Shown here piece by piece: positions 1 to 6,758 of a stretch of 6,762 bases of DNA. Below the pieces are notes generated by a model. That model was given only the letters and a program-made list of their open reading frames with translations. It was not told the DNA's origin and ran no database searches. Source of the stretch: CAZDET01 sp964504335 (GTDB lineage: Bacteria; Bacteroidota; Bacteroidia; Chitinophagales; Saprospiraceae); assembly GCA_964504335.1 (NCBI GenBank), contig CAZDET010000122.1, positions 1-6,762 of the forward strand, in the 5' to 3' direction. Position numbers and translations under genes: made by a program. How positions within the stretch are numbered: the stretch's first letter is position 1; every line of letters starts with the position of its first letter.

Positions 1-2
1 CC

Positions 3-635
3 TTCCGCCTGGTGGACCCCGACCGGAATGTACTGATTGAGAACCTGACCGAGGGTGCCGTGATTAATCTGGCAGACTACCCGAACGTTTCACAGTTCAA
101 CATTCAGGCTATTACCGTACCGGAAGAGGTCGGAAGTGTCGTCTTCAGCCTTGCCGGACCGATCAATCTGAACCGCACCGAAAACGTGATACCTTATGAG
201 ATCTTCGGAAACGGACAGCGGCAACTTCCAGTTGGTGACTATACCATTTCTGCTACGCCCTTTAATCAGCGTAGTGGTAGAGGTGAGGCCGGTACACAAG
301 TTACGGTCAACTTTACAGTGGTAAGCGGTGCTCAATCAGCATTCGCTACGATTCCGACTTACGAGGCAGCTAGTTTCGAAGCTCCGGCATTTGAAGTAAG
401 TATTTTCCCGAATCCGACGCAGAATTGGGTGAACCTAAGCTTCGATCAAGCGGAAGGCCGTGCACAGATTGACCTTGTGAATCTGTCCGGGCAAGTCGTC
501 CGCTCTGCGGTACAGCAACTGGAATTTGATTCCATCGTTCGGATGAATACCAGCGATCTGCCTGCAGGCATGTATACTGTACGCATCGTGATAGGCGACC
601 AACTGTTGCCCACACAGCGACTGATCAAGCAGTAG
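3..635 (+). CDS. T9SS type A sorting-domain secreted protein, C-terminal part
   Basis: This is the 3' end of a longer gene. The reading frame is open to the left edge, so the GTG at position 12 is an internal valine and no start is visible. About 210 residues can be read. Residues 1 to about 108 form one beta-rich module of a kind I recall from Bacteroidota secreted proteins (motifs such as LTEGAVINLADYP, GSVVFSLAGP, RTENVIPYEIFG, GDYTISATPF); I cannot give it a firm family name. A low-complexity Ala/Ser/Pro/Glu linker follows. From about residue 130 there is a typical type A sorting domain (Por secretion tail): VSIFPNPTQNWVNLSF, IDLVNLSGQVV, LPAGMYTVRIV and the end RLIKQ. Family knowledge implies export by Sec, then across the outer membrane by T9SS with removal of this tail. 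Function is unknown because the catalytic or binding part lies outside the window. It converges on the large minus-strand gene and shares its terminator. Confidence 0.9.
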   Translation, partial: FRLVDPDRNVLIENLTEGAVINLADYPNVSQFNIQAITVPEEVGSVVFSLAGPINLNRTENVIPYEIFGNGQRQLPVGDYTISATPFNQRSGRGEAGTQVTVNFTVVSGAQSAFATIPTYEAASFEAPAFEVSIFPNPTQNWVNLSFDQAEGRAQIDLVNLSGQVVRSAVQQLEFDSIVRMNTSDLPAGMYTVRIVIGDQLLPTQRLIKQ

Positions 636-656
636 TAATATGTAAATACTGCCAAT

Positions 657-701
657 AAAAAGAGGCGAGCCTTCCCCGGAAGACTCGCCTCTTCTATTTT
701 T
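657..701. terminator. Bidirectional rho-independent terminator
   Basis: A perfect 10-bp stem pairs AAGAGGCGAG (660-669) with CTCGCCTCTT (684-693). After one C/A mismatch it continues with CTTC/GAAG (671-674 and 679-682), closing on a tiny C/G-rich loop. On the plus strand the stem is followed by CTATTTTT. On the minus strand it is followed by TTTATTGG, whose T run extends the T-rich 3' arm. It sits between two convergent stop codons (TAG at 633-635, TAA at 715-717), 24 and 21 bases from the stem, so it can end transcription from both sides. Function is inferred from structure and position. Confidence 0.88.
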
Positions 702-714
702 GAAGAGCGTATAA

Positions 715-3700
715 TTAACGAACCAAGGTAACCTCTCCGTTTTTCTCTACCGGCACGGCATTCTGAGTGAAGGTGGCTCGATAAATATATACATCGGCTG
801 GCTGGGGTTCTCCGCCGGAGGTGCCGTCCCAGGCTTCGTTGGGATCGGAAGATTCAAATACCAACTGGCCCCAGCGATTGAATACCTTCAACTCGAAATT
901 CTGAATATCGCCACTGAAAAAGACGCGGAATACGTCATTGGTGTTATCGCCATTGGGCGTAAAGGCATTCGGTACCTCGCTGGTGGAGGGCAGAATGATC
1001 AATTCGATATCGTCGCGCAAATCGCAGCCGCCAGGGTTGGTCACAATATCGACCGTGTAGTCCAGCATACCGGCGGAGCCGATGATTTCCGGGACAGTGA
1101 TTTCGATCGGATTTCCCGTAGCAGTAGGCGGTAAGCCATTGCCCGACCAACTATAGTCGAAGGTGAAGCCCTGGTTCGGATCGACAATGGCCGACAATTG
1201 GACAGGCTGGCCCACGAAAACCGTATCGCCATCCATCAAAATAGTACCATCCACATCGGTTGCCTCCACATCGGTGAAGAAGTTATTCTGCTGGACCGTC
1301 ACTCGAATCGAATCAGAGACAGTTGTGCAGCCGCCTTCGTCGGTGTAAGTAAGCGTGTATAAGGTCGTTTCGTCCGGCAGGTCGCGCAGGGTGCGATCGG
1401 TAGAGCGTCCGTTAGTCCAGGTCCATTCAAACGAGCCCGGCACATCGGGATCGATTGCAGGTTGCACGACTACACTGTCCTCCTCGCAAACCGTGAAATT
1501 GTCCGGTAAGGCCAGGCTGATCATGTCGATGACATTGATGGTTACACTATTGACAAGAGCTGGGCAACTGGGCGTGGTGGCGGTTACGGAATAGGTAGTA
1601 GTTTCGGTTGGGGTAACGATGGGCGCAGCATCCGTGGTGCTAAAGGATGGGCCGGACCACTGGTAGGTGGTGGCGGCACTGGGAGCGTCATTGAGCGTGA
1701 TGGATTCCCCCAGGCAAATGGTTGTTACTGACGGGAGCTCAAGAGAAGGAGCTTCGTTTACCACTACGTTCAGGCTTTGAGTCATCACATCGCAGTCTGC
1801 CAACTGATAGTTCAGTACCACAGTGGCATCTGTATCGAACTCCAAAGTTACACTTGACTCGGTCGATACCGTATTCCCATTAACCACCCAGGTGAAACTC
1901 TCCGTGATGCCGTCAGGAGCCATCCGCTCGATAGAGTACATTGCAGGATCACCGACGCACACGGAGTCCGGACCCGCAATCGAAAACATCACTGGGTTTG
2001 CCACGATAATAGTAATGGCTCCACTTGTAGAGCCGCACTCATTTTCCGCCAGCAGATTATAAGTGGTTGTTTGGGAAGGAGATACCTCCAATCGAGGATC
2101 CATACTCATAAAGCTGTCATCCCCCTGAATCGTCCAGGTATAAGTGGTCGATCCGGATTGAATACCGCCAACCAGCAACCGAATACTTTCCCCAGGGCAA
2201 ATGATTGGATTGGTGTTGAACCGCAACTCCGGTACGGTGCGAATTCGGGCGATGGCCTCTATGGGAATATCGCAGTCTCCTACATCCGTATTGGCCATGA
2301 TCATATAGTTCGTAGTTGAAGGTGGCGTAGCTGTTGGGTCGAGGCAATCCGTGCAGCTCAGTCCATCTGTGGGTTCCCAGGTCACCGTGCCTCCTCCTTC
2401 GATCTCGACCAGATAATCGAAAGATTCACCGGCGCAGACGGTCGTGTCCTGTGGGGTAACGGTCACTTGAGGTGGTTCGATGACCGGTACAAATTGATTG
2501 ACGGTATCCACACAGGCTCCGCTCATCGTGACACGCTGGTAGTTGGCGCTATCCACGGTATTGATGACCATGTTGTAGAGCGAATCGGGGGTTTGGAATC
2601 CGGGGCCTTCGGTCCACATATGGACGATATCGGGAAAATCGGCTACTTCGTAGTCGGGCGAGGAGAAAATGATCTGCTCGCCCCGGCAGTACGGGTCTTT
2701 CTCGGGTTCGAGCATGAAGCTCAGATCCTGGGGGAGGCTATCCACCTGAACCCGAATGCTATCCACCAGATCGCACCCGTTGATGGTGGTACGGGCAAAA
2801 TACTGTATCGTTCGTTGTGGGTTTACCGTTACGTTTAGTCCCGTCGGTGGGGTATCGAAGGCAATATTCGGTGACCACTGCACAGTTGCACTGCCGTCGT
2901 TGGTGGTGGCAGTCAAGTCAACTGGTCCTTCGCCCAAGCAGACGAAGAGGGTATCTCCCTCGTTTATTTCCAGCTCAGCCGGGGTAACGGTAATAGTTAC
3001 TTCAGCACTATCGATACACAAGCCGGTGGGAGTTTGTGCTACGAGCTTATAAGTGGTAGTCACCTCCGGGCGGGCAGTTGGCGTGGGGTTGGTCGGATCG
3101 TCCAAGCCTTCGGTGGGCGTCCATTGGTAATTGGTTTCGGATACATCCGAATCTAGGAGGGTTGCCAACCGAACGGGGCTACTCTGGCAAACAGTCGTGT
3201 CGTTTGTCAATTCGGGCATATTTAGGAATTGCACATCCACAAACACGCTATCCGTTCCTATGCAGCCGGGTTGAGAAATGGCTACCTCGTATTCCGTATC
3301 CTCAAGAGGGGCCACCCGTGGGTTGGGGTTCCCCAAATCGATAATGCCGATCGTTGGTGACCAGGTCACTATATCCGAATTAATAGCGTTCGTCTGCATC
3401 AATTGGATTGTATCACCGCGGCAGAGCAGAATCGTATCCGGATTCAGGATCGTAATGTCCGGGCCATTTAAGTCGATGAAAATCGAATCCGTGGCCATAC
3501 AATTGCCGATGTTCCCCGTCACGGTGACGAACCCATTTTCTTCCAGGTCGAGCGATACGGATGGGCCTTCTTCTACGACGGCACTTGATTCGGTTGTCCA
3601 TCGGAAGGTACTGGCTCCCGTGGCGGTCAGTTCAACGGTACCTCCCGGGCAAACGACGAGCGATTCTTGCCCCTCGTTGATTTCCACCTGCAATTGATCT

Positions 3701-5253
3701 TGAAGTACCAGCGTCTCTTCCTTGATGACGGTCGGGCCACATCCGAAATCGCGCACCAGCCGTATGACAATCGTTTCGTCGCCCTCCTGTTCCGAATCGC
3801 CGAGTACACGCAACGGGAAAGTAACTTCTTGCTGCCCGGGTTGGAAGGTGATAGTTTCGGGAATGGTAAAATCGTAGTCGACGCCCGGAGTGGCAGTGCC
3901 CCCTACTTCGATGGAGTAGGAGGTCAGGTCGACGGGCATTTCCGGCAACCGGATGGTCAGTTGATCGGGGTTGGGTGAGCAGGTCTCTATCAAGGTGTTG
4001 ACACCGCTGACGTAATCGACTTCCAATTCGGGAGCAGCGGCCTTCAGATCGGAAAGGAAAACGCCGGAGTCTAGGTCGGCATCCCGGCGGTCGGCAATGG
4101 CCAGTTTCAAATGGTAGGTTTCACAGGGTGTGACTTTGGCACGTGCTGTGAGGCTTTTTCGCTCGGCCCGGAACCCGGAGGTGAGGCCGTCGAACTCGAC
4201 ACTACCCCGGGCAACGGGATTGGCCCGATAGTATTCCCAGTTGGTAGAAGGGTTGACGGTATTGATGGAAACCACCGTTTGTTGTTCGTTGGGCAAGGTG
4301 GCAATGTTGAGTTGATTGTTGAGAGCGGGTTCTCCGGTGATCCCGGGGCCGCTGATCAGAAACGCGAAGATGTCGTTGAATTCCTGCCCGACGAATTCCG
4401 GATACTCTTCCGAGCCGAAGATATATTCGAATAGGAGCTCGTCCGTTGTGGCGAATACATCCAGCTCTACAATGCAGGCATTTTCCGACCGAATGGCATT
4501 TCCGTTAAGTACCGAAATCTGATCGAGGTCCGCATCGCCGGGAGCACCGTTGTCGTCGGTGGTCGTGCCGCCCTCCGCCCGAAGGTTGGGGCCCACGGCA
4601 TTAATCGCTCTGCCGGTCGACAAGAGGATGCCCTGATCCAGGCCCAGGTCATTTGGGTTAGCGCTCAGGAAGGTGGCTAACGAGCCGCCCGGACACTCGA
4701 TGTTAGTGATCGATGCTTGCGTGAGCGGATCGGTCAGAGCCGCCAGCAGGGCGTCTTCGGTTGCACCGGGAGAGAGGCGAATGGGTTGAGCGGTGAGGCA
4801 ATTCTCGGTGAGGCAATTCCAGCGGCCGGCGAACCCTTCCATCGATACGGTATTGTCCGAGAAAAAGGCGACCGTCAGGCAACCACTCTGGGCGGCTACT
4901 TCGAAGCAAACCCCACCGCCGGCTCGAACGTCGGCAAACTCACCGCCGTCGATACTGGCCAGGAGCTGGGTCGGGTTGACGCCGGGGGCGTCGTAAAAAG
5001 CCAGGCGATCCACTCCGTTGGATTCGATATTGTAGTAATCCAGCGTAAATTGAATGCATTCGTTTGGCTGATCCGGGCAGATTTGAAAAGCAGCGTTTTC
5101 ATTGTTGCTGTAATCGCCGTTGGGGCCACCGGAATCGAACAATTGGCCCGAGCAAGCGGTCGTTTCACCATCCGTTATCAAATAGATGGGATCGGCTTGT
5201 AGTGGTAGCAAAAAGGTGAAAAACAGGAGTGAAATGCTGATCCAGTGCTGCAT
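715..5253 (-). CDS. Giant T9SS type B secreted multidomain adhesin-like protein
   Basis: Encodes 1512 residues, numbered from the ATG at 5253. Residues 1-20 are a signal peptide (hydrophobic SISLLFFTFLLPLQA, then DPIY). Residues 33-152 resemble a CUB domain (GGGVCFEV, CLTVAFFSDN, EGFAGRWNC). Residues 155-412 match choice-of-anchor L proteins: GILLSTG, GDADLDQI, FGSEEYPEFVGQEFNDIFAF, PCETYHLKLAIAD, DSGVFL. Residues 420-519 are Calx-beta-like (GTATPGVDYDF, ITFQPGQ, VLGDSEQEGDETI). Residues 520-1421 hold eleven Ig/PKD-like modules. Residues 1424-1512 are the gliding-motility/CHU_C type B sorting domain (VPNAFTPNGDNTNDVF, VFNRWGQLVFES, AWDGT, DVYIY, final GEVTLVR). Known of the family: T9SS exports such proteins to the surface or medium. 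Inferred: adhesion, gliding or matrix role; no catalytic motif seen. The frame is open upstream to an ATG at 5403, but that start buries the signal peptide by 50 residues and overlaps the cytochrome gene, so 5253 is preferred. No Shine-Dalgarno sequence precedes it. Confidence 0.93.
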   Translation of the reverse strand: MQHWISISLLFFTFLLPLQADPIYLITDGETTACSGQLFDSGGPNGDYSNNENAAFQICPDQPNECIQFTLDYYNIESNGVDRLAFYDAPGVNPTQLLASIDGGEFADVRAGGGVCFEVAAQSGCLTVAFFSDNTVSMEGFAGRWNCLTENCLTAQPIRLSPGATEDALLAALTDPLTQASITNIECPGGSLATFLSANPNDLGLDQGILLSTGRAINAVGPNLRAEGGTTTDDNGAPGDADLDQISVLNGNAIRSENACIVELDVFATTDELLFEYIFGSEEYPEFVGQEFNDIFAFLISGPGITGEPALNNQLNIATLPNEQQTVVSINTVNPSTNWEYYRANPVARGSVEFDGLTSGFRAERKSLTARAKVTPCETYHLKLAIADRRDADLDSGVFLSDLKAAAPELEVDYVSGVNTLIETCSPNPDQLTIRLPEMPVDLTSYSIEVGGTATPGVDYDFTIPETITFQPGQQEVTFPLRVLGDSEQEGDETIVIRLVRDFGCGPTVIKEETLVLQDQLQVEINEGQESLVVCPGGTVELTATGASTFRWTTESSAVVEEGPSVSLDLEENGFVTVTGNIGNCMATDSIFIDLNGPDITILNPDTILLCRGDTIQLMQTNAINSDIVTWSPTIGIIDLGNPNPRVAPLEDTEYEVAISQPGCIGTDSVFVDVQFLNMPELTNDTTVCQSSPVRLATLLDSDVSETNYQWTPTEGLDDPTNPTPTARPEVTTTYKLVAQTPTGLCIDSAEVTITVTPAELEINEGDTLFVCLGEGPVDLTATTNDGSATVQWSPNIAFDTPPTGLNVTVNPQRTIQYFARTTINGCDLVDSIRVQVDSLPQDLSFMLEPEKDPYCRGEQIIFSSPDYEVADFPDIVHMWTEGPGFQTPDSLYNMVINTVDSANYQRVTMSGACVDTVNQFVPVIEPPQVTVTPQDTTVCAGESFDYLVEIEGGGTVTWEPTDGLSCTDCLDPTATPPSTTNYMIMANTDVGDCDIPIEAIARIRTVPELRFNTNPIICPGESIRLLVGGIQSGSTTYTWTIQGDDSFMSMDPRLEVSPSQTTTYNLLAENECGSTSGAITIIVANPVMFSIAGPDSVCVGDPAMYSIERMAPDGITESFTWVVNGNTVSTESSVTLEFDTDATVVLNYQLADCDVMTQSLNVVVNEAPSLELPSVTTICLGESITLNDAPSAATTYQWSGPSFSTTDAAPIVTPTETTTYSVTATTPSCPALVNSVTINVIDMISLALPDNFTVCEEDSVVVQPAIDPDVPGSFEWTWTNGRSTDRTLRDLPDETTLYTLTYTDEGGCTTVSDSIRVTVQQNNFFTDVEATDVDGTILMDGDTVFVGQPVQLSAIVDPNQGFTFDYSWSGNGLPPTATGNPIEITVPEIIGSAGMLDYTVDIVTNPGGCDLRDDIELIILPSTSEVPNAFTPNGDNTNDVFRVFFSGDIQNFELKVFNRWGQLVFESSDPNEAWDGTSGGEPQPADVYIYRATFTQNAVPVEKNGEVTLVR
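991..3696 (-). repeat. Eleven tandem Ig/PKD-like modules within the giant protein
   Basis: Residues 520-1421 of the giant protein split by eye into eleven units of about 76-101 residues. Each begins near a strand ending in a Cys-Gly-type turn (VCPGG, LCRGD, VCLGE, YCRGE, VCAGE, ICPGE, VCVGD, ICLGE). A Trp strand follows (such as QWTP, QWSP, TWEP, YTW, QWSG), then a T-T-T-Y strand, then a second Cys before the last strand. First cysteines lie at residues 535, 611, 689, 772, 856, 940, 1019, 1099, 1180 and 1256, a period of 76-84. The units are clearly divergent at the protein level, and I see no long near-identical DNA repeats, so the array is old rather than freshly expanded. Likely role, by analogy with similar arrays: a rigid stalk projecting the N-terminal CUB and anchor-L domains. 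Confidence 0.82.
4791..4819 (-). repeat. 14-base tandem direct repeat at a domain border
   Basis: The 14-mer CGGTGAGGCAATTC (plus-strand reading) occurs at 4791-4804 and again at 4806-4819, a period of 15 bases with one spacer base. Because 15 is a multiple of three, it reads in frame as N-C-L-T-E followed by N-C-L-T-A (residues 146-155 of the giant protein). It lies exactly between the CUB-like and choice-of-anchor L domains and doubles one cysteine (C147, C152). It looks like a small in-frame slippage duplication. Confidence 0.85.
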
Positions 5254-5384
5254 GCTAGCTGGTTGTATTGGCTGTAATGATTCAATGAAATTCCCGCCTT
5301 GCGCGAATTCGGCTTCCAATGTACGCATTTTGGGTCCACTGGTCGGTTGCTGCCCGTGCGAAAATTGTAGAAGGGCAGCGACAA
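5254..5384 (-). promoter_or_regulatory. Leader region of the giant gene, with a hairpin
   Basis: This 131-base gap lies between the cytochrome stop (TAA, 5385-5387) and the preferred start of the giant gene. Just after the stop, GCTGCCC and GGGCAGC (plus-strand 5349-5355 and 5373-5379) form a 7-bp stem around a 17-base loop. No T run follows on the minus strand, so it is not a standard terminator; it could be a processing or attenuation site, or chance. I see no convincing Bacteroidota promoter. The nearest match to the -7 TAnnTTTG element is TACATTGG on the minus strand near 5325, without a clear -33 partner. That the gap holds the promoter of the giant gene is inference from position. Confidence 0.35.
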
Positions 5385-5804
5385 TTAGCGAGTCGGAGCG
5401 CATTCTTCCAAACGCTCCCGTACCTGGGCGAGGGTCACTTCCCCGTAATCATTTCCCCAGGCCTGATTGATGTAATTTATGATATTGGTGATCTGAAAAT
5501 CGCTCAATTCGCGAATTCCGTTCATCGGCTGCCGATAGGTTACTCCGTTAACGACGATGGTATCCTGCAACCCATACCGAATAATACAGGCAGTAGCCAC
5601 GGGATCTTCCCGTATGTAATCAGCCTGGGCAAGTGGCGGATACAGCTGCGCCAGGCCGCTACCGTCTTCCATGTGGCAGCTGGCGCAGTTCGCGCGATAC
5701 AAAGCCTCTCCCTGGTGGTAATGGGTTTCCCCACAGGCAACCGCCAGCAGGACGATGCTCAGTATCACAGAGCTAATGCGAACGAAGGAGTTGGTGAATG
5801 TCAT
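5385..5804 (-). CDS. Small c-type cytochrome lipoprotein
   Basis: Encodes 139 residues. The N-terminus (MTFTNSFVRISSVILSIVLL) is a short Arg-containing n-region plus a hydrophobic core, ending in a lipobox-like AVAC with lipidated Cys24. The single haem-binding motif is CASCH (C40, C43, axial H44), followed by MEDGSG and YPPLAQADYI. The likely sixth ligand is Met94 in RQPMNG. Helices such as SDFQITNIINYINQAW complete a class I cytochrome c fold. Two further cysteines (C73, C135) might pair. The expected role is electron transfer on the periplasmic side of a membrane. The start at 5804 overlaps the sco gene by 32 bases and gives a proper signal peptide; the frame is open further, to 5927, but that extension is only an alternate frame of sco and would place residues before the signal sequence. 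Its position after a SCO gene suggests a link to terminal oxidase function or assembly; the actual partner is unknown. Confidence 0.9.
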   Translation of the reverse strand: MTFTNSFVRISSVILSIVLLAVACGETHYHQGEALYRANCASCHMEDGSGLAQLYPPLAQADYIREDPVATACIIRYGLQDTIVVNGVTYRQPMNGIRELSDFQITNIINYINQAWGNDYGEVTLAQVRERLEECAPTR

Positions 5805-6357
5805 GTATAAGCGTGTCAACTGATACCGGGTTTGTCCCGGTCGCGAATGCGCGAATATAACCATCGGAATCGACGAGTACAATCCGACCGCTGTGATTGA
5901 AACCGCCGGGGGCGGAAGAGTCTTCATAGGCTACGTTCCAGTAATCGCGGGCCAGATCGTATAAATGATCTTTGGAGCCGGTCAGGAAGTGCCAATTGGC
6001 TGTCCGATCGAGTCCGAGCCCGCGCGCGTATTCCCGCAGCCGCTCGGGGGTGTCTCGTTTAGGGTCGATGGTATGGGAAAGGAACACGAGCCGATCTTCG
6101 TCGGCAAATTGTTCCTGGATGCGCTGCATCTCCCGTTGTACGACCGGACAAATGGTGGGGCAGGAGGTAAAGAAAAAGTTGGCTACCCGACACCGACCGA
6201 TGAGTTGCTCATCAGAAAATGTACTTCCTGTCTGATCCACCAACTCGAAGGCACGAATGGGTCTCAGTTGGCCCTCTTCTTTGGGGCCCAGCCGGGGCAA
6301 TTCCTGCCGGCAACCGAGGAGGCAAAAAATTCCGGCTATCCAGAGTAAATAACGCAT
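5773..6357 (-). CDS. SCO1/SenC/PrrC family copper-chaperone lipoprotein
   Basis: Encodes 194 residues, close to the usual size of bacterial Sco proteins. The N-terminus MRYLLWIAGIFCLLGC is a lipoprotein signal with lipobox LLGC (Cys16). The thioredoxin-like domain keeps all hallmark residues: CPTIC (C66 and C70, the CxxxC copper/thiol site) after NFFFTS, the SHTIDPKRDTPERL segment, and the third copper ligand His155 in GGFNHSGRIVLVD. Known role of the family: delivering copper to the CuA site of cytochrome c oxidase and/or reducing its thiols, outside the cytoplasmic membrane. No oxidase subunit is in the window, so its target is not shown. The ATG at 6357 shares its A with the TGA of arfB (TGATG), indicating translational coupling, and its 3' end overlaps the cytochrome gene by 32 bases. 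Exact subfamily, and whether copper or redox duty dominates, cannot be read from sequence. Confidence 0.95.
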   Translation of the reverse strand: MRYLLWIAGIFCLLGCRQELPRLGPKEEGQLRPIRAFELVDQTGSTFSDEQLIGRCRVANFFFTSCPTICPVVQREMQRIQEQFADEDRLVFLSHTIDPKRDTPERLREYARGLGLDRTANWHFLTGSKDHLYDLARDYWNVAYEDSSAPGGFNHSGRIVLVDSDGYIRAFATGTNPVSVDTLIHDIHQLLRSH

Positions 6358-6758
6358 CAGTAGTCAATTTTGCCGCGTAGGGCTTTCTTTTCGCTCTGCC
6401 GACGTTTAGCGGTGAGGCGTTTCTTTCGCTCTGCTTTGAAGGCACCTGCCTTGCGCTTGGCCTGAGGGGGCCGCACGTGCTTACACAGCAGTTCTTTGAG
6501 CTTACTCCAGGCTCGTTTGCGGTTGCGGTGCTGAGACCGCTCGGCTTGGGAGCTAACGATGATTTCATCGTCTTGGGTAAAGCGATGACCGTAGTGTTGC
6601 TTCAGCCATTGCTTTTCCTTGTCACTCAAACCAGCACTTTCCATGGGGCGAAACCGCAGCTCGACGCGGCTCTCCGTCTTGTTGACGTGCTGCCCGCCAC
6701 TACCGCTCGACCGGGATGTGCGCAGCTCTAACTCTTGATATATCTGGTCTAAGTCCAT
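6357..6758 (-). CDS. arfB: Alternative ribosome-rescue factor ArfB (peptidyl-tRNA hydrolase)
   Basis: Encodes 133 residues, of similar length to E. coli ArfB (YaeJ). The catalytic GGQ loop is intact in SSGSGGQHVNKTESRVELRF (G21, G22, Q23), and IIVSSQAERSQHRNR matches the rest of the short class I release-factor-like domain. The C-terminal tail from about residue 100 is very rich in Lys and Arg (KAERKKRLTAKRRQSEKK, then ALRGK). In this family the tail enters the empty mRNA channel of stalled ribosomes while GGQ hydrolyses the peptidyl-tRNA. There is no codon-recognition domain, which separates it from RF1/RF2. The start MDLDQIYQELELRTSRS fits the usual short lead before GGQ, but only four bases precede the ATG in this window, so an upstream start and the promoter cannot be judged. 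It is the first visible gene of a coupled set with sco and the cytochrome. Confidence 0.95.
   Translation of the reverse strand: MDLDQIYQELELRTSRSSGSGGQHVNKTESRVELRFRPMESAGLSDKEKQWLKQHYGHRFTQDDEIIVSSQAERSQHRNRKRAWSKLKELLCKHVRPPQAKRKAGAFKAERKKRLTAKRRQSEKKALRGKIDY

Noticed and set aside
991..3696. Module array considered as a CRISPR-like or satellite DNA repeat
   Set aside because: The periodicity (about 230-250 bases) exists only in the protein pattern. The DNA units are divergent and in frame, so this is a domain repeat in a gene.
4717..5202. 161-codon plus-strand open frame inside the giant gene
   Set aside because: It lies fully antisense to the well-supported CUB and anchor-L coding region, and its translation shows no recognisable domain or signal. 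It is an antisense shadow.
5178..5384. 68-codon minus-strand frame bridging the leader and the start of the giant gene
   Set aside because: It runs through the signal-peptide coding region in another frame, lacks a good start, and shows no motif.
5254..5403. In-frame upstream extension of the giant gene (ATG at 5403 or 5328)
   Set aside because: It would place 25-50 hydrophilic residues before an obvious signal peptide and, at 5403, overlap the cytochrome gene. The ATG at 5253 begins exactly at the signal peptide.
5319..5810. 163-codon plus-strand open frame over the cytochrome
   Set aside because: Antisense to a cytochrome gene with intact haem and lipoprotein motifs; no recognisable product.
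5805..5927. Longer start for the cytochrome (ATG at 5927)
   Set aside because: The extra 41 residues lie in an alternate frame of sco, look non-natural, and would precede the clear lipoprotein signal.
5965..6348. 127-codon plus-strand open frame opposite sco
   Set aside because: Antisense to sco, which keeps all catalytic and ligand residues; the plus-strand translation has no family features.
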